This document shows positions 25,489-40,400 of a DNA stretch of 64,000 nt, piece by piece. Each line of letters begins with the position of its first letter. The first letter of the stretch is position 1. Position numbers and translations under genes: made by a program. Origin of the DNA: Larimichthys crocea. Taxonomy: Eukaryota > Chordata > Actinopteri > Sciaenidae. Under the pieces are notes generated by a model that was not told the DNA's origin, made no database searches, and was given only the letters and a program-made list of their open reading frames with translations. Location of the stretch: NCBI RefSeq assembly GCF_000972845.2, contig NC_040011.1:24904379-24968378 (forward strand), read 5' to 3'.

Positions 25489-28400
25489 GTGAGTAGCGTC
25501 TTTTTTAAATAAATCCAGAAAATGTTGGAATTATTAGGGGTAAAAAAACATAAAATCCAAATCTGATCAAATAGAAAGAGTTTGTCAGTCGTTCCTATAG
25601 TCTTTTGGGTGAGGGTGCCAAGCTGCACATATGAAATCACTGTGTATAAAAAACTTGCATTTTGTAGAATTCAGTGACTTAGTAAGAGTTTAAGAACATG
25701 ATCTTCGCGTCCTAGACCAGCTGGGCTGTCCGGCATTGTGTGGTGTGCTATGCAAAAAAGGAGCTTTGCATACGCGCAATGTGTGCATGTGTGCGTATGA
25801 GCGCGTGTGTTTCTGTGTGTGGGCATATGAAAAGTGTGGATTATTATTTATTTGCTTCCTGTTTATGCATATTTACTCACTGCAGAAAACAATGTCACAT
25901 GTTCACATTTCATTCTAGCATCACACAATATTTATCATATATTAATATGCAATAGCTTTTCACATTAACACAAAATTATGTCATATATACGTATTGATGT
26001 TTTTCTTTTTTTAAAGACTTGCATTATTGTTTCTTCGAGTACACCCTCCAAAAGTGACCATCTTCAGCAGTGCATCAGTCAGTGCAGTGAGTGTCACTGA
26101 GCTACCTGCTCTCCATGTAATTGAACCGAGCTGGAATATTGATTTTTGTGGCAACAATCTACAGTCTAGAGAGAGGAGAACTGCGTGTTGTTGCCTCACA
26201 GTGTCTCTTTGTCACTATACACAACTGTGTCGATACCAGTCCTGATGCCACAGTGCTAAACTGTAACTAACATCATTATACCCACTGATGGCCATGACAC
26301 CAGAGATAATGATTCTCATTTTAATTGGGACAAGGTCTCCAGCTCAACAAAGGCAGGAATACGCATCATATCTTACATCTTTATTCATTATTAATATCCT
26401 CTCTGAAGGTCTTCATTAGAGGAGGGAGTGGAGTAAGAAATGCTGAATGAAAAAGAAAGCTTTTTGAATCAGCTTTTCTCTCTGTAATGACATTTGGTGG
26501 TCACACATTTATTTGCCATGATTTGATTGGTAATGGATCATTAGAAACAGACGGAGACAAAGATGTGCCCCAGTCATGTGCCAGAAAAAAACTCAAGTTT
26601 ATGTCCTTCTTTTTGCAAGTTGGCATATTTAAATTAAAGTAGCACTAGTTGTAGTTTTTGGTAAGGTGGAGATGCTGATTCGAGACTTGTTAAGCCATCT
26701 GCCCAAGTCAATTAGGCAAGACAAAACTGCAAAAGGTCAGAAACTACGGGCTGTTTGGATGACTCAACCCATTTATGTGGCATTCTGGGTAGTTTCTGTG
26801 ACTTCCAGTGCTTAATATGGTCATAAAACTGAACTCACACATTATCCAGCCCCCCTTACTGCTCCAGATACCTGCAAGCCAACACAGAGGGGATCTTAAA
26901 ATCACTCCAATTTTCCAGAAAGAGCTTTTGCAGAAAAAGCAGAAGCAGAATTTCTCAGATGGGACATGTGGTGGTTTGGGTTTGGCATTGTTGGATTCTT
27001 TCTTGGCTTTGTTGCCGGCCTTTGTTGGGTAAAATCATGTTAAAATAGCGAAGAAGCCCTGAGTACTTATTTTGTGCTCACCATTCACTTTCTTAAACTT
27101 AAAACCAGAAAAAGTTCAGTGTTATTTTTCAAAAGAAATGCCAGGAAATTTTTTGGAAGCATCAAATATATTTAGGCATTTTGAGGCCCTGTAAATAATG
27201 CAGATGCCTAAATTATAGTACAGTAACATGTAGCATGTGTATAATTTGTCTGTTCAAAATATCTACTTTTTTGGCTCACTGAATACTTTAGGGCTGAAAC
27301 AATTAGTCAATACATGGATTAGTTAGAAGGAAGGAAAGAAAAATGCTAATATTTATTTTTTCATTGTTCTCAATCTGTATTTACTACTGCTTTTTATGTG
27401 TAATATAACTGTGAACTCAACTGTCAACAGTCAACTTGGATAACTAACATTTTAAATTAAAGGACAGCTACAGTTGTGAAATTTACAAAGAAGCACGTTC
27501 AATCAGGGTGTCTCAACCCAGATTTTAACACCAAACTTAGTTGATGATGATCAGTTCAGGGTCACAGGTCCTGAAGAAGACATTCATCTAGCAACGGGTC
27601 AGTTTATGCATTCAAAGGGGTTGTGGTGTCCAAACTGAATCACTGTTGGCTCCACTGTTATGAAAAATAAAAATGAATCCCAGGCAAGTAGTCGACTGTT
27701 CAAGGTTTGATCTTATCAGTGTGATAAATGTGCACCGGGGCTCATTTTGACAGATCCACACGGAGGCTCAAAAATTACATAGAATTAAGCGCAATTGTGC
27801 AGTGCAAGTCTTTTTTAGGTTGAATAAGCATTTTCCTGCAGTATTAAGTTGAAATGGTAAAAGGGTTACATCATGACAATTTTATATCAAGGTGTAATTC
27901 CAAATTGCAGGAGAAGGTAATTGCATTTGAAATGAATGGGTCAAACTGAGCGTGTAAGTAGTGATCTCTTGTGGCACAAAACTAGAGTTTGCACTTAAAA
28001 ACAATTAGTACCTAACAAGGATATGCAAACTTATCATATTTTGTCTAATAATTAAATTATTCCTGAATAGGGCCTTTCATAACTTTTTAGTCCGTCTGCA
28101 GATTTATTTTACTATATAAGATCTACTATTTTTAACCTCATTCAATCTGAGCTGCAACAGCCACCAGCTTCAGCCTACCATCATGCTATATTTTTTGATT
28201 TAATGGTTTTGACATTGTGGGATATGACCTGTGTCTTTAATGGAGACAGATAAGTACTGTCGAGCATGCCATTACCTAGCATATTGGCTGGCCTCTTGAA
28301 TCGGGATTTGTCATGAATCTCATTTGGAGCAGGTAGCACCCGTGGCGAACATACAGCCCATCACACTCATGCTTTCCTCGTGTGGGACAGATAAGTCAGT

Positions 28401-31400
28401 CATTGCAATCCCATGTTAGCTGACATTAATGCTATTTGAACACAGAAACCTGATGTTTGACACAACACGTTTGAACCTTAATACTCACTGCTGGTTGGGG
28501 TTAAGTACTTGTTCAGTTTCACACACATCACTGAAAAAACAAAGATTAAACCAAATGATTATGCAGCACCTTGTATTATTGTGCATTCTTAATAGGAATG
28601 AGGTTTCATTTAAGTGGTTGCAGTGGGGATGCTCTTTATTATGCACAGACTGGTGTAATTTTATGGCATTTTAAACTTTATTTTGTCATCTCATGAAAAG
28701 TCAATGCACCAACTGGCTCTCTACAGTCATACAGTCACCTATTTTTGTGAAATCAGGGTTTCATGACACTTTTCTTTTATGGGCCCATTGGTTTCCAAAT
28801 GAGCTCCAAGAGAGGAATTGATATTTCACTTTATTTTTCAGGAACTGTCATGGAACAAATTATTTAATTTGGTACTGGTTGTAGGGACAATGAAGCCTTC
28901 ACCCAGACCTCAGCACACTTTATATTTCTGTTTTGTTCACTCAGTATGAAAACTAAGTCAAAATCATTTTTTTAGGCCAGGTTAAATTGAGCATTAGTGC
29001 ATCTCTACACATTTTCGAATTAATTTCTAGCACAGCCTAGAGAGTATTTTACTCAGTGGTAAGCTTTTCAGCTATATAGGTATACTCTATTTATGACTGT
29101 ACAAGCAGACAAACAAACAAATATGGAGAATAAACGTTCAAACTACTCTCACTTGCCACTTTATATCAATGAGAATAAACCAAATAATAAAATGAAAGTA
29201 CAAAGTATAATACAGCACAATTCAGCAACACCACAAATTGCAAAATGACCATAAAGTTGAATCAACACTTCTCTAAAATAGCATAACAAAAGCTAAACAT
29301 AATAACCTTCATAAAAGTAGAATTTATTGCAGCACTGTTGCATTAGACCATTACTTTCATCTAGGTGTATCCAATAAACAGGTAACATAATGTATAAATG
29401 AAATTTAGGATAAGATAAGCTTTTATTGATGTATGACAGAGTAAACTGACAGTGATGTGAGTCAGAAAAAACAGAATATGTTAACAGAATACACCATAAT
29501 CATATATGATATAGTTTATTAATTATTGTAATTCACAATTCATACATAAATCATAGTTGCATTACATAGATGTGCATGTTATATACAATTTCTGCCATAT
29601 TCTGTGAATAGAGCACTTTAAATTTACACACTGGAACTTTAAATTTGATTTAAAAAATATTAGGACCAAGATACAATATGTACATAAGTGGTACATTTGA
29701 GTTGACAGCTGAAATTTGAATCTACTATGTAATGGAGTCAGGTATCAGACAATATATCTGCCCAGCTGACACAGACTATAAGCTCTAATAACTGTTTTTA
29801 TCTTAAGTATGAATCTTTACCTTGACTCCTACTTTGCGTAGTTAAACAGCCGAGGGAACAAAGAAAACAGATGCAGTCATGACTTAATGCATCTGTCCTA
29901 ATGGTACCTTTACTAATAAAAGGACTTATTATATATATCCTCATGAGTCAGTACTGCATCTATTGAGTCTCATGGTCTACAGGAAATAAAACTCTGTAAA
30001 GGATATGAGCTTTCCATCTAAACTCCATCAATATATTTGAATAACATTCACTCACTGGCAGAGCTGGGAGTTAAAAGCTTTCGAGACAGAACGACTGTTA
30101 CACTTTTCCTGTGGGCTGCCACTGGTCTCCAGCCATTGTCAGAGCCCTTAAAATTGCTTTTGTGTTTAATTGGTGAGGTTTTAAAATCTGCTGTCGGGCT
30201 GGCACTTTGCCATTCATCTGATGTCCATCAGTCTGATGACTCTGACCTTTAACAGTGACAGTATTTAATTTCTAACATCATCACTTACCTATAATGTTAA
30301 ATTATAATATCTTCAAACCCTACATAAAGTTTGGACTAAAGGCTGCTCACAGTTGAACAGCCTGAAAGATTGAGGCAAGCAGTCATTGACATTATCAGGG
30401 CCAGCTGGGGGTGTGTGTTAAAGAAAAGACTTACCATTGATTAGTCGTGATGAATGTGTTTAAAATAAATGAGTCTGAGTTCAAAGCCCTAATACGTTAT
30501 TGTAGTTGAGTGTCTCCAGTTATATCACTGTTAACTCATTGCTAAATGTGTTTACATTTTGAGATTTACGTAATTTAAGGCATTCTTTTGGGACAAAATC
30601 ACCAACAAGTAATTAGGAGACACCAGCACAATGTTACATTCATATTCTTGTCTTAAGAGGCTTAGTGGCTTAGGCTAAATTAGGATAAACCCTAATTTTG
30701 AGTTACAATATATGGTAGAAGCAGAAGAAATCTTATTGTCTATCGATTTATATTATCACTTTCCTTTTCTCACGTCCAACAGGCAATTTATTTGCAGAAT
30801 ATAGCAAATATGGATAATAATAGTTTCATCAGCATAATACAATACATTAGAAGGCCAAACAGGAGTGGATCAAAACAATGTTGTATTTCTGCTAAGTTAC
30901 TGACTGTACCCACTGGCTAGCTGCCTTGCTAACATAACAAACAGATGAAATAAGCATGAGTGACATGGCCGTTGCAAGGGACAAGGTTATATTAAAGTTA
31001 TATGTATTTCACATATGAGTTAGGGTTATGAGCTGGGACATCCGGAGGGAGCCTGGAGTAGAGCTACTGCTCCTTCACATTTAAAAAAGGAGCCAGCTGA
31101 GGTGGTTCCGACATCTGATTAGGATGCCCCCCTGGGCGCCTTCCTTTGGAGGTGTTCCCTATGCAACTGGTAGGAGACATCAGGGCAGACCCAGAACCTG
31201 CTGGAGGGACTATAGAGCCCATCTGTCCTGGGAACACCTCGTGGTCCCCCAAGGACATCTGGAACGCCATGCTAAACCTGCTGCCACCACGACCTGACCC
31301 AAGACACCTGATGGATTGATGATACATTGCAATTCGTCACCAACAGTTTGGTCAGAGATTCAATTAAAGTGACATCACTTGAGGCGATTTGTCAGATTTC

Positions 31401-34400
31401 GCACAGTTCTCGTACTACTACTACTACTGTTATTACGATGCCTGTAAATAGAGTTTGATATGTAAGGTGGACACTTGATGTTTAAGATTCCGCAATTGTG
31501 CTAATAAAAAGTGTACAATGATAATGTAAGCCATAATATTAAATGACATATTAAGGGGTTTACAAAAATGTGTACACGCTTTATTATAATATAAATGTTA
31601 TACAAGCACCACTCCTCCTACAGTGTCACATCAGCATCTTCCATTCATTTGCCTTTCAATCTAAATGTGTTTAAACATAAGGAAACACTCAGACACAGTG
31701 GCTGGTTTAGAGCAAAACATTTACTTTGTTAGATTAAGTCCTGTCCATGCAACAGCAAACACTGACAAAGGTTTTGGCAAGAAAAGCCCACTGTGGTTTA
31801 AGTTGGAGGAACAACCTGACTCATGGTTAGATGGTTTGTTTTCGGAGAAACAACATAACACTTGGTGGTTGTAAATCAATCCTCCCAACTGCACAGTTTG
31901 TTTGGTTTGATTTAAATGTTTTCTGTGAACTGCTGAGTAAGCAGTTAGTTTCCCTGCCAGTCTACTAGTTGCAATATTGGATGAAATGTTGTGGGTTTTA
32001 GTGAAATAAGGGGCACTGCAAATAGCTATAGAAAGATGACACTGATCAGTTCCTTGGAGATGCTTTAGGATTAACTCAATTTAACATCTGGGGCAGACAT
32101 GGACATACTATACTATACAGTAAATTCTCAATAACTTGCAGTATCTAATTTCACCCGACCTCTTTTCCTTTGGGTGTCACAACATTACCCTCATGTTATC
32201 ATGTTTCAGGTCCCAGAGATCTCTGATTTTCTGATAAATGCAAGATGTCCTCTATAACACTGGTAGGTAATGTTCAAAGGTTGGACAAGGAGGAGCCACA
32301 AGCTGATGTTATAATGTCACTGAGGTGAATGACAAAAGGATTTAAGTGACAGTGACTTTCACCAAATTGGTTTCCTTTAATCTGCATAACACACTGATGA
32401 AAGCTTAGAAACAGAAGGTGAAAATGATATAATACTATGATAAGCAGGGCTCCTGATCATCGTATAAGCTGCAACTCCCTCTCTCCATTAGACTTGTTAG
32501 GAAATTCAGAAAATGGCTCTGAGGTTATAGATATACAGTGGCCTCTGAGGGCCAAACAGAGGCTCATTAACTCAGAGTCTGTCGGTGGTTGTCCAGAGAG
32601 AGAGACTGTTCCAGACAAGTAGACACAACCCCATTGTGACACAATTTCAAATGGAGGGCTTAAGCTCCACTTCCTACCTTCTTGTTGCATTTCTGGGACA
32701 CCGCTGAATCTATTTGGGGTGAGTGAAGTTTCATGAAGATAGATGGAAGCAAATCTTAGAAGAGAACATGCGACAAAGGTACAAGGTTTTTCAGTCTCCC
32801 CCTCCAGTTAGCTGAGTGTGAAATTAGTATTTTCATTGCACACAAAGCCTACAATATCACCGCTGAATGGACATAAGTTATTTTACTCAGACTTTTTTTA
32901 TTTTTCTACTCAAGTAACTGTGTGACATCAGCAAGATGAAAACAACACTGCAGTTCTCTAGACTCTCTAGACGTGAGATTCAGACAGCAGGACTAGGACT
33001 AGCAGATGTGGGCTTTTTTAATGTGTAAATAGTTTTCTCTCGTATTGAGTCAGTTTAGATTTTTCTAAATATAAGGAGTTTTCAGTTTCCTCTTCGACTT
33101 GCTGGCATTAATAAACACAGAGCACCAACAGTGAATTGACTTTTTGGTGAACTGCTCATCTGTTCTGTTTATGCAAAAATAGAAATCACAGTTGTTGATA
33201 TTTAATACCTTTTCATCTTTTCCAATGTTCCTGTGGTAAAGAGCTACTGTACCATACAGTGGTCAGCTTTTTGGGCAGCCTTGTGCAGCAGTATATCCGT
33301 CAGTAGTTGCACTAATTATTGCTTGAATAAAAATGTGAAAATAATATTCCCCATGCTCCTCACACACACACTTCAAAAAAAGTTTATAAATCGACCTCAA
33401 AGCCAGAAGAGGAGCTTACACAACGATGCTTGCAAATGATGGATGCAGCAGCCTTGTTTCATTGTGGTCCCAACACAGGTTTTATGACGGGCAGGATGAA
33501 TGAGCTCACTAACTCAACTTTTTGATATCTGTAGCTATGCATATGTACTATATGCTGTATTATTGCTATTATTTAATTAAAATAAGTGCAGTCTCAAACA
33601 TTATTGCATTTAATTACTGTTTCATGGTTTGTTTACAAGCAAAGGCAAGTGAATTACACCACAGTTCAGCCAGCAAATGGAATAGTTTCTTATCAGCGTT
33701 CCCAGACTGGACCGTATACCAGCTGAGCTATGGCACCAAACAGTTTTTCAATATAATTTATTCTGTATCTTTATGCCTAGGAGGAGCTCTTCAGTTAATC
33801 AAATCAGTGAAATCAGTTTTTGTCCTCAGAGTAACCTAAATAAAAAAAGAATGACTGGAAATGCTTGTTTGCCCAATATAAATTTAATTATTGTCTACAC
33901 CAGGGAATATGAAATACGGGAGATGGCAGGGTGGCAATACATTCGCAACCTAGTGGCAAAGGCCATGTGTCCTCACTCTAAACCATGTTACTTGTACTAC
34001 GTCCCAATAGTACCGTCGTTATTGCTGTATAGTCTTAAGATCTCATCTCACTGGAAATGAGACAGTCCAACATTGCTTATTATATTCTAATGTGTATTAT
34101 AGTGAGTATTCCATACAGTTATATACCAAGAAATGCCAGAAGTATCAAAGGTTGACATGAAATGGTTGTTAATTTATGTCTGCATCTAGCAGAGCTCTTT
34201 GTGGAAAGAAAGAATGACTGTACGAGCCATATTGAAGCTCTTTGAGGCAATATTAACAATATAAAAAAATATGCCCAAACAAAGTAAACAGGAGAAGTAT
34301 ATTTTAGAATTCAGAAAAATAAACCAACCTCAATTAGTAGTGACTGCAAACTTAGCCAATAAAATATACAATTCAGTGGTCTTTCATTAATATTGATAAG

Positions 34401-37400
34401 AGCAACATGTTTTTCACAGTACTTCATCAGGCTAAACATCTGTGGTTAGGACAACAAACACTTGTGTTTTTTTCTTTTTCTGACTACGTGTTGATTTTAC
34501 AGTCGCAGTTCCAAATATGTGGTATACTGGCAAGAAAGCCTGGGTTCAAATCCCGGTCTCTGTCCTTTCTGTGTGGAGTCTGCATGTTCTCCTTTCTCCT
34601 CTTCCGTTTCTTCCCACAATCCAAAATCATACAAGACAAGTGAACTGGAAACTAAATTTCCCCCTGGTCTGAATGCAAATATGCTTGCCTGTACTGTATG
34701 TGTGCCCTGTGATAACTGCTGACCTATCTACAATGTTTTTTTCTTTAGTGTTTGTTCTGCTTTGATCCACCTCATTGTCACTCAGCATACAAGTGAGTGT
34801 GTAGAAAACGGACAGATGGATGACTATTGTCCAAGTGGAATGCTTGTACTTTGTGCATCATGATCCTAAATAACATGAATAAAAGATGTAGATTTACATG
34901 AAAAGTAGAGCAATTCCTGGCCTAAATGTCTCAAATATAGTAGACATTTTGAGTAAAGTTGCCCAGAAGTGAACACACTTCAACAAGCTCATGTTTGAAA
35001 GTATTTAAACAGGTCTAAGACTCTTGCAGTATTATACCACATGTGGGTTTTGAGGCTTGGGTATTTTTCACTATTTTACAGTGTTTAGCAGAGAAAATTA
35101 TTTTATAATGTAACAGGTAATTTAACTGATGATGAAAACAATCATTAGTTGTACCCCTGTCCACACAAAATACAATATATAGTATGCTCACTGTAATATC
35201 CTACCATGTGTGTCAATGTTGCTGCACTATCAAGTTACCATAGCTGCAGAAATGATTCACAGTGTATGAGAAGTTAGATTTTCTTACAGTCAGTGAATGT
35301 GTAGGAGCTTTTGTGAGCACACCTTTTTAATATTAATCACTAGAAGCATCTTTGGATTGACTGTAGACTGGAACGTATGTTATTGCAAAAAGGTTATTCA
35401 TCTGCTCAGTGAAAAGGACTCCACGGTGCATTTATGAATCTGTACTGCACAACTCAGAGCTTTGGTCTGGATATTCAATGCATTTTGTTCCACCAGGCAC
35501 CTTGCTGGTAATTAGTCCACTCATGTTGTTTTGTATAACCTTGTAATGAGGAGATGATTGAGGTTGGCCTGAGTGCTGCTCGATTCCTCCAGTGCTCAGG
35601 GAAAGGAAATACGCCATTACCAAGGCAGCAGACAGGAACCGGCTGGAGGGCACCTGTCTGTGTGAGCTGCAGTGGATTTACAACATCTGCTCCATGCAGG
35701 AAAGGATGCCACCTCTGTTCGCCACTATTTGATTAATTATTTCAGACTTAAGAAGAGGCGCAGCCAACAAATTTTGAGCACCAAAGATCCCCATCTCACT
35801 CACTGTGTTTAGTTATACTTGTACAGTATCTCAGAAGTTATTGAATCCTTGTTCAGTTTGTCAGGATCGTTTGGTTTTCTCAACTATTGTTAGAACTTCT
35901 TATCTGAATATGAATGATTCTATATTATGAGGGATATTGGCAAGCTTTACTACACGTGTATATGTGGTTGAAAGCCTAAGTGAGCATGTTCGGCGTTCAC
36001 AACTTTCTCCAACACAGCAGTACTTCACATGTCTCATTAATGGCCAGTGTGTGACGAGATGTTGTCCTTGTTTGTGGAGGCCTTTGACTCTGTCACCACC
36101 CCGTAGATCCAAATCCCTTCCCTCTCCATGCCTTGTTAGGGCCTAATTAATTGGATCAAGAGAATGCCACTAAGCATGACAGCTCTCTGTGAGTGATAAC
36201 TGTGAAACCAGAGCCACATTCCCATAGATATGCCTCTGGAGGAGAATCACTCCACATTAGGTCCATTGACTCTCTGCCACACACATCCTGGGGGACTTAA
36301 CACTGTTGCTGTGATAAGAAGCAGGAAAGCCACAGTGGGTTTGAAGATATTTTCTGTGGTAGAACAACATGTACAGTATGTGTTAATACATATTAAAGTA
36401 TAAATAAATGCTTTAGGTTATAATTATTGTTATAATTATTTTCTGCAATAACAATGTTCAGTACCTACCTCTTTATATAGTAGTTTCCACTGACAGAAGG
36501 AGAAGATGGATTCAAATTGTCTTCACACACACACAAGGGATTCACAGGAAACAATGCTTCTGTGTAATCCAGTGTAATTTAATCTCATTGATATCAGCCT
36601 CACTGTTCATTTTCTTTATTCTGTATCACAGCTATATTAAGTTACTGCTAATGCAAATGAAACATCCCACAGCTGCTTCTTCAGCTGGTGAATCATGGTG
36701 TTCAGACAATAAGCTGCTCAATAAACCATATTTGCTGTTACCATGGTGTCACCAAATCAACCAGTACTAAAAATCTCAATGATTACAACTTTAAAGCTGT
36801 GTGAAATTACTTCATATGATTTTTGTTGACTGCTAAAATGTTCATCAGAGCTAAAGGGAACTACAGAGTTGGGAGATATTACTGTGGATTCTGTGGAATG
36901 GACAGAAGGTTAATACATACTGTGTGATGGCAGAATAAGCCAAGTGTAGAAAAATAGGACCCCTTTGCTTACCAATTTAGAAATAGTTTATATTATCTCA
37001 TGCATGTCTGTCTCTCTGGCCAAATGACATGCTCAATAATGGTGCAAACAATTCCCAGTAGAAGACAGAAAAGCCCAGAAATCTCAGATTTAAGTTTTTT
37101 GGCACCATTGTTATTGCTTTTGGGATGTTGAGCCATTGCCCCATTGCTTTATATCTCTTACAGCATCATATGTTTAACCTATGGAAGAGAAAGGGCACGT
37201 TTGAGCCAACCCGAGGGGGAGGGAGGAAAAAGGAATGGGTTTGCAGAACATGCTGCTGATTACCTGCCTCAGTACTTTCATACATGTCCTTCGAACCTGG
37301 GAGGAACACCTGTTTGGGGTTACAGAAACAACATATGGTGGTGCTGTGCAAAACAAAAGGTCATGTAAAAGCTGATGTTGCTTTCTTCAAGTCATTACAA

Positions 37401-40400
37401 GGCCACAAGGCTTTTGAGGAGAGAGAGAGAAACAAAAAATAAAGGTCGTTCCAGGATTAATATCCCGTTCCAAGTATCTCTTGAATGCTGTTGGAAAGGT
37501 TATGCAGAGGGACAAGACACAGGATTACACACTGAGCTTCATGGACCAATTACAATCAGAAGCTTGTCCACGGCATATGTGTAAAGTCTCTTGACAAAAC
37601 TAATTTGAACATATTGTTTTATGGTATTTCATCTAATGAAATTATAACAGAGCAACCTTTGGGGAAATAACCACTGTAGTCAGCTTGACATTTCCAAGTG
37701 AGAATATTTAAATTTATAAAAACTCCTACTTACTATTCTCAGGTCATGTACATCGTGTGCTTTATTTCTCCTGTGGATATTCTTTGGTCACTCAATCACA
37801 TTAATGTGCATATACATTCATTTTTAAACCCATTCACACACCAGGAATCCTTGAACAGGCTGTTGGGGAGTGACAAACATTGCATTCATTATGAGCTGGC
37901 CTCGACAGTCTTGGTATTCAGGGACAAAGGGAAATTAAAGAAAGCAATCCATGTGATTATCATACAAATGGTAATGTTGCACATAAAATTAAATTATGTA
38001 ACATACTGTTGTACATAGTACTGTAGTAAAATAGTTCCATAAGTCCCAAGTACAATTGAAATATTGCATACTAAATACAATACACTGTAATGGAAAACAA
38101 GAGATAGAAATTCATCTTAATTTCTTTTTCTTTCTTCCTTTCTTCTTCTCCATCATTGTTCCTCGCAGTCATTTAAAGCCCTTTCAAACAGGTGACACAC
38201 ATGCAATGTGGTCTCATTAATGTGTGTTGAACCCACTCATATAAAGCAGCTGTCACAAGTTAATCTCTGGTTGCCATGGTTAGCAGTGGCACTACCAGAG
38301 TACTGGTAGTTGTTTCACCTCTTTCTTTCTTTCACATTCATGGAACCCTGATTTCCCTTTCACCCACACATTAATGTTTTCAATTTGTCTCCGTTTCTCT
38401 CTCTTTTGTTCATTATTTCTCTTTTACTCCAGCAGTTGGCTAAATGGCATTTAAATGTGGATATCATCAAATTAATTCCCCTCCCTGATAGAAAAGCCAG
38501 CTCACCGAAGCAAAATCCGAGTCATGTGTCTCCAAGGCTACTCAACACAGAAACACAAAACAGCCCCCCAGATGATGTATATTCTAATGTTATGGACACT
38601 ATTTCAACTTTGTTTCTGTTTGGCATGGAAGATGACTCTAAATACCCACGAGCCTCAACTGTTTTTATTCAGAGATGAAAATTGTGCAGTGGAGTGAATT
38701 CTAAATGCTTCTTTGCTGCAGTTAGTAACAAAACACTGGTTGCCAAATTAATCCAAAATTGACCCAGAGTATAAAGCTGAATTAATCTGTGTTGTATATT
38801 GTGTCAGTTATGCCTGCTGTAAGCAACATAAATTGCTCACTAGTAGTTTTTAGCCATCTCATATTACACTTTTATGGACACACGCTTGTGCTTTTGACAT
38901 TTTAGCAGCTATTTGCAAACATAGTTGTTCAGCACTTTTTTTGCTTTTTAGTTTCATACTCATCCAAGCCTTGATGTGCTCTAACTGGGAGTCCCGTAAT
39001 ATTGTCTAAAGAGAAAATGAATGGGACTTTTACTTCTGGAAACTGGGGGGGCCTGAAATCACTCCTCCAACAGCCCGTGTTAGTCTGAGTAGAGTATAAG
39101 AGAGCAGGAAACTTTACAATTATGACCACAGCTGCAAAATGTATCAGTCAGTTGTGATGTGATATGGCTGTGATGAGGAGATATTTGTCATAAAAGCCGT
39201 TCTTGGTACAACCACTTAGAGGAGGATTCTGTGCAATCTATAAAATACTGCATGAACAAATGGAGTATAACACATTAGGCTAAAAACACCTTTTTGTTGA
39301 AATGTTGTAGGCTGCATTACTTCTCTCTGTAAGCTGCACAGTGAAGTTTTAGGAAAAAAAAAAAAGTTTGATTAGTCGACCGCTATGATGCCAAAAACTC
39401 GGGGCGGATGCTTGGATGAAAGCAGCTGGAATGAAGCGGGAATTACAGCACCCGTCATGTACTTGTCATGGCTGGAGGTTTTGCAGAACTTGTCAAATTA
39501 ATTGTGTCATTCTGGAAATACACAGCTTGTTAGTCTGCCTTTGAACGTTTGTAGAGTCTTTACCATTACCTTTAAAGAAACACAGCAAATGTGTTTAATG
39601 AAGTCTCTTATTCAATTATACTTTAGCTTCAGTCATGTTTGTCCCTGCAAGCTATAATACAGGCAGTCTGTTCAACTGAGTAACTATGAATTTCAGAGCT
39701 GAAATTAATTAAGACATTGTTATGGTTTATTGCCAGTGGAAGTTAAATTGAAGTGACTGAAAAAGAAAATTGTAATCATTTCATGCACAGTATTGCTTTT
39801 GTTCTACACACTGCGAGAGAAATGTCTAATGGGTTTTTGTCTGAAAAATGGAAAACTATTCACAACAAACTGTGAACAGAGAATGAAGCTGTAGAGCTTG
39901 ATGCCACAAACAATACCCACCAGAAGACTTTATATTTTTTAACACACATTGAATTATAACACATGTTGTTCAATTAACATGCACATAATTATTAATTATC
40001 AGATAGATTAGCAGTGACTCACAGCTTCTCTACAGCCATATACAGATACATGCTATGTTGTGAATCACTCCTTTGACATACTAATGAGGACCCACTTGTC
40101 ATCCTATACTGTGTGTATTCCTGGTGTTTATTAAAGACTTTGCACTTTGGCACTTTAGCATCTGACTGTAAATTTTCTTTATCACGAACAGTGTTGTAAG
40201 CATGACTGACAGCTCTGAAGATGACAAATAGGTGCCCAGGTTTTATATTCTTGGGGGAATGACTTTCACACATCCTTTGCGATCATATTCAGAAGTCTAA
40301 CACTGACAAACAGCTTTGATGTGACACACACTGGAGAAAGAGTTAAAGAGGTGTTTACAAGAATTTGCTTTTTTAGCTGTAGCCAGTGTGAGACGCACAA

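Noticed and set aside
25212..25640. 142-codon open frame on the minus strand
   Set aside because: It overlaps the gfra4 first coding exon and its donor in antisense, has no recognisable domain, and is explained by chance in this sequence.
27290..27345. GGGCTGAAACAATTAGTCAA word resembling a fish repeat end
   Set aside because: Only about 50 bases look similar and no second end was found.
31064..31327. 87-codon open frame on the minus strand
   Set aside because: It is the antisense reading of the LINE fragment on the plus strand.
34541..34556. Possible functional tRNA gene (B-box word)
   Set aside because: There is no cloverleaf or clear A box at proper spacing. The B box belongs to a SINE-like element.
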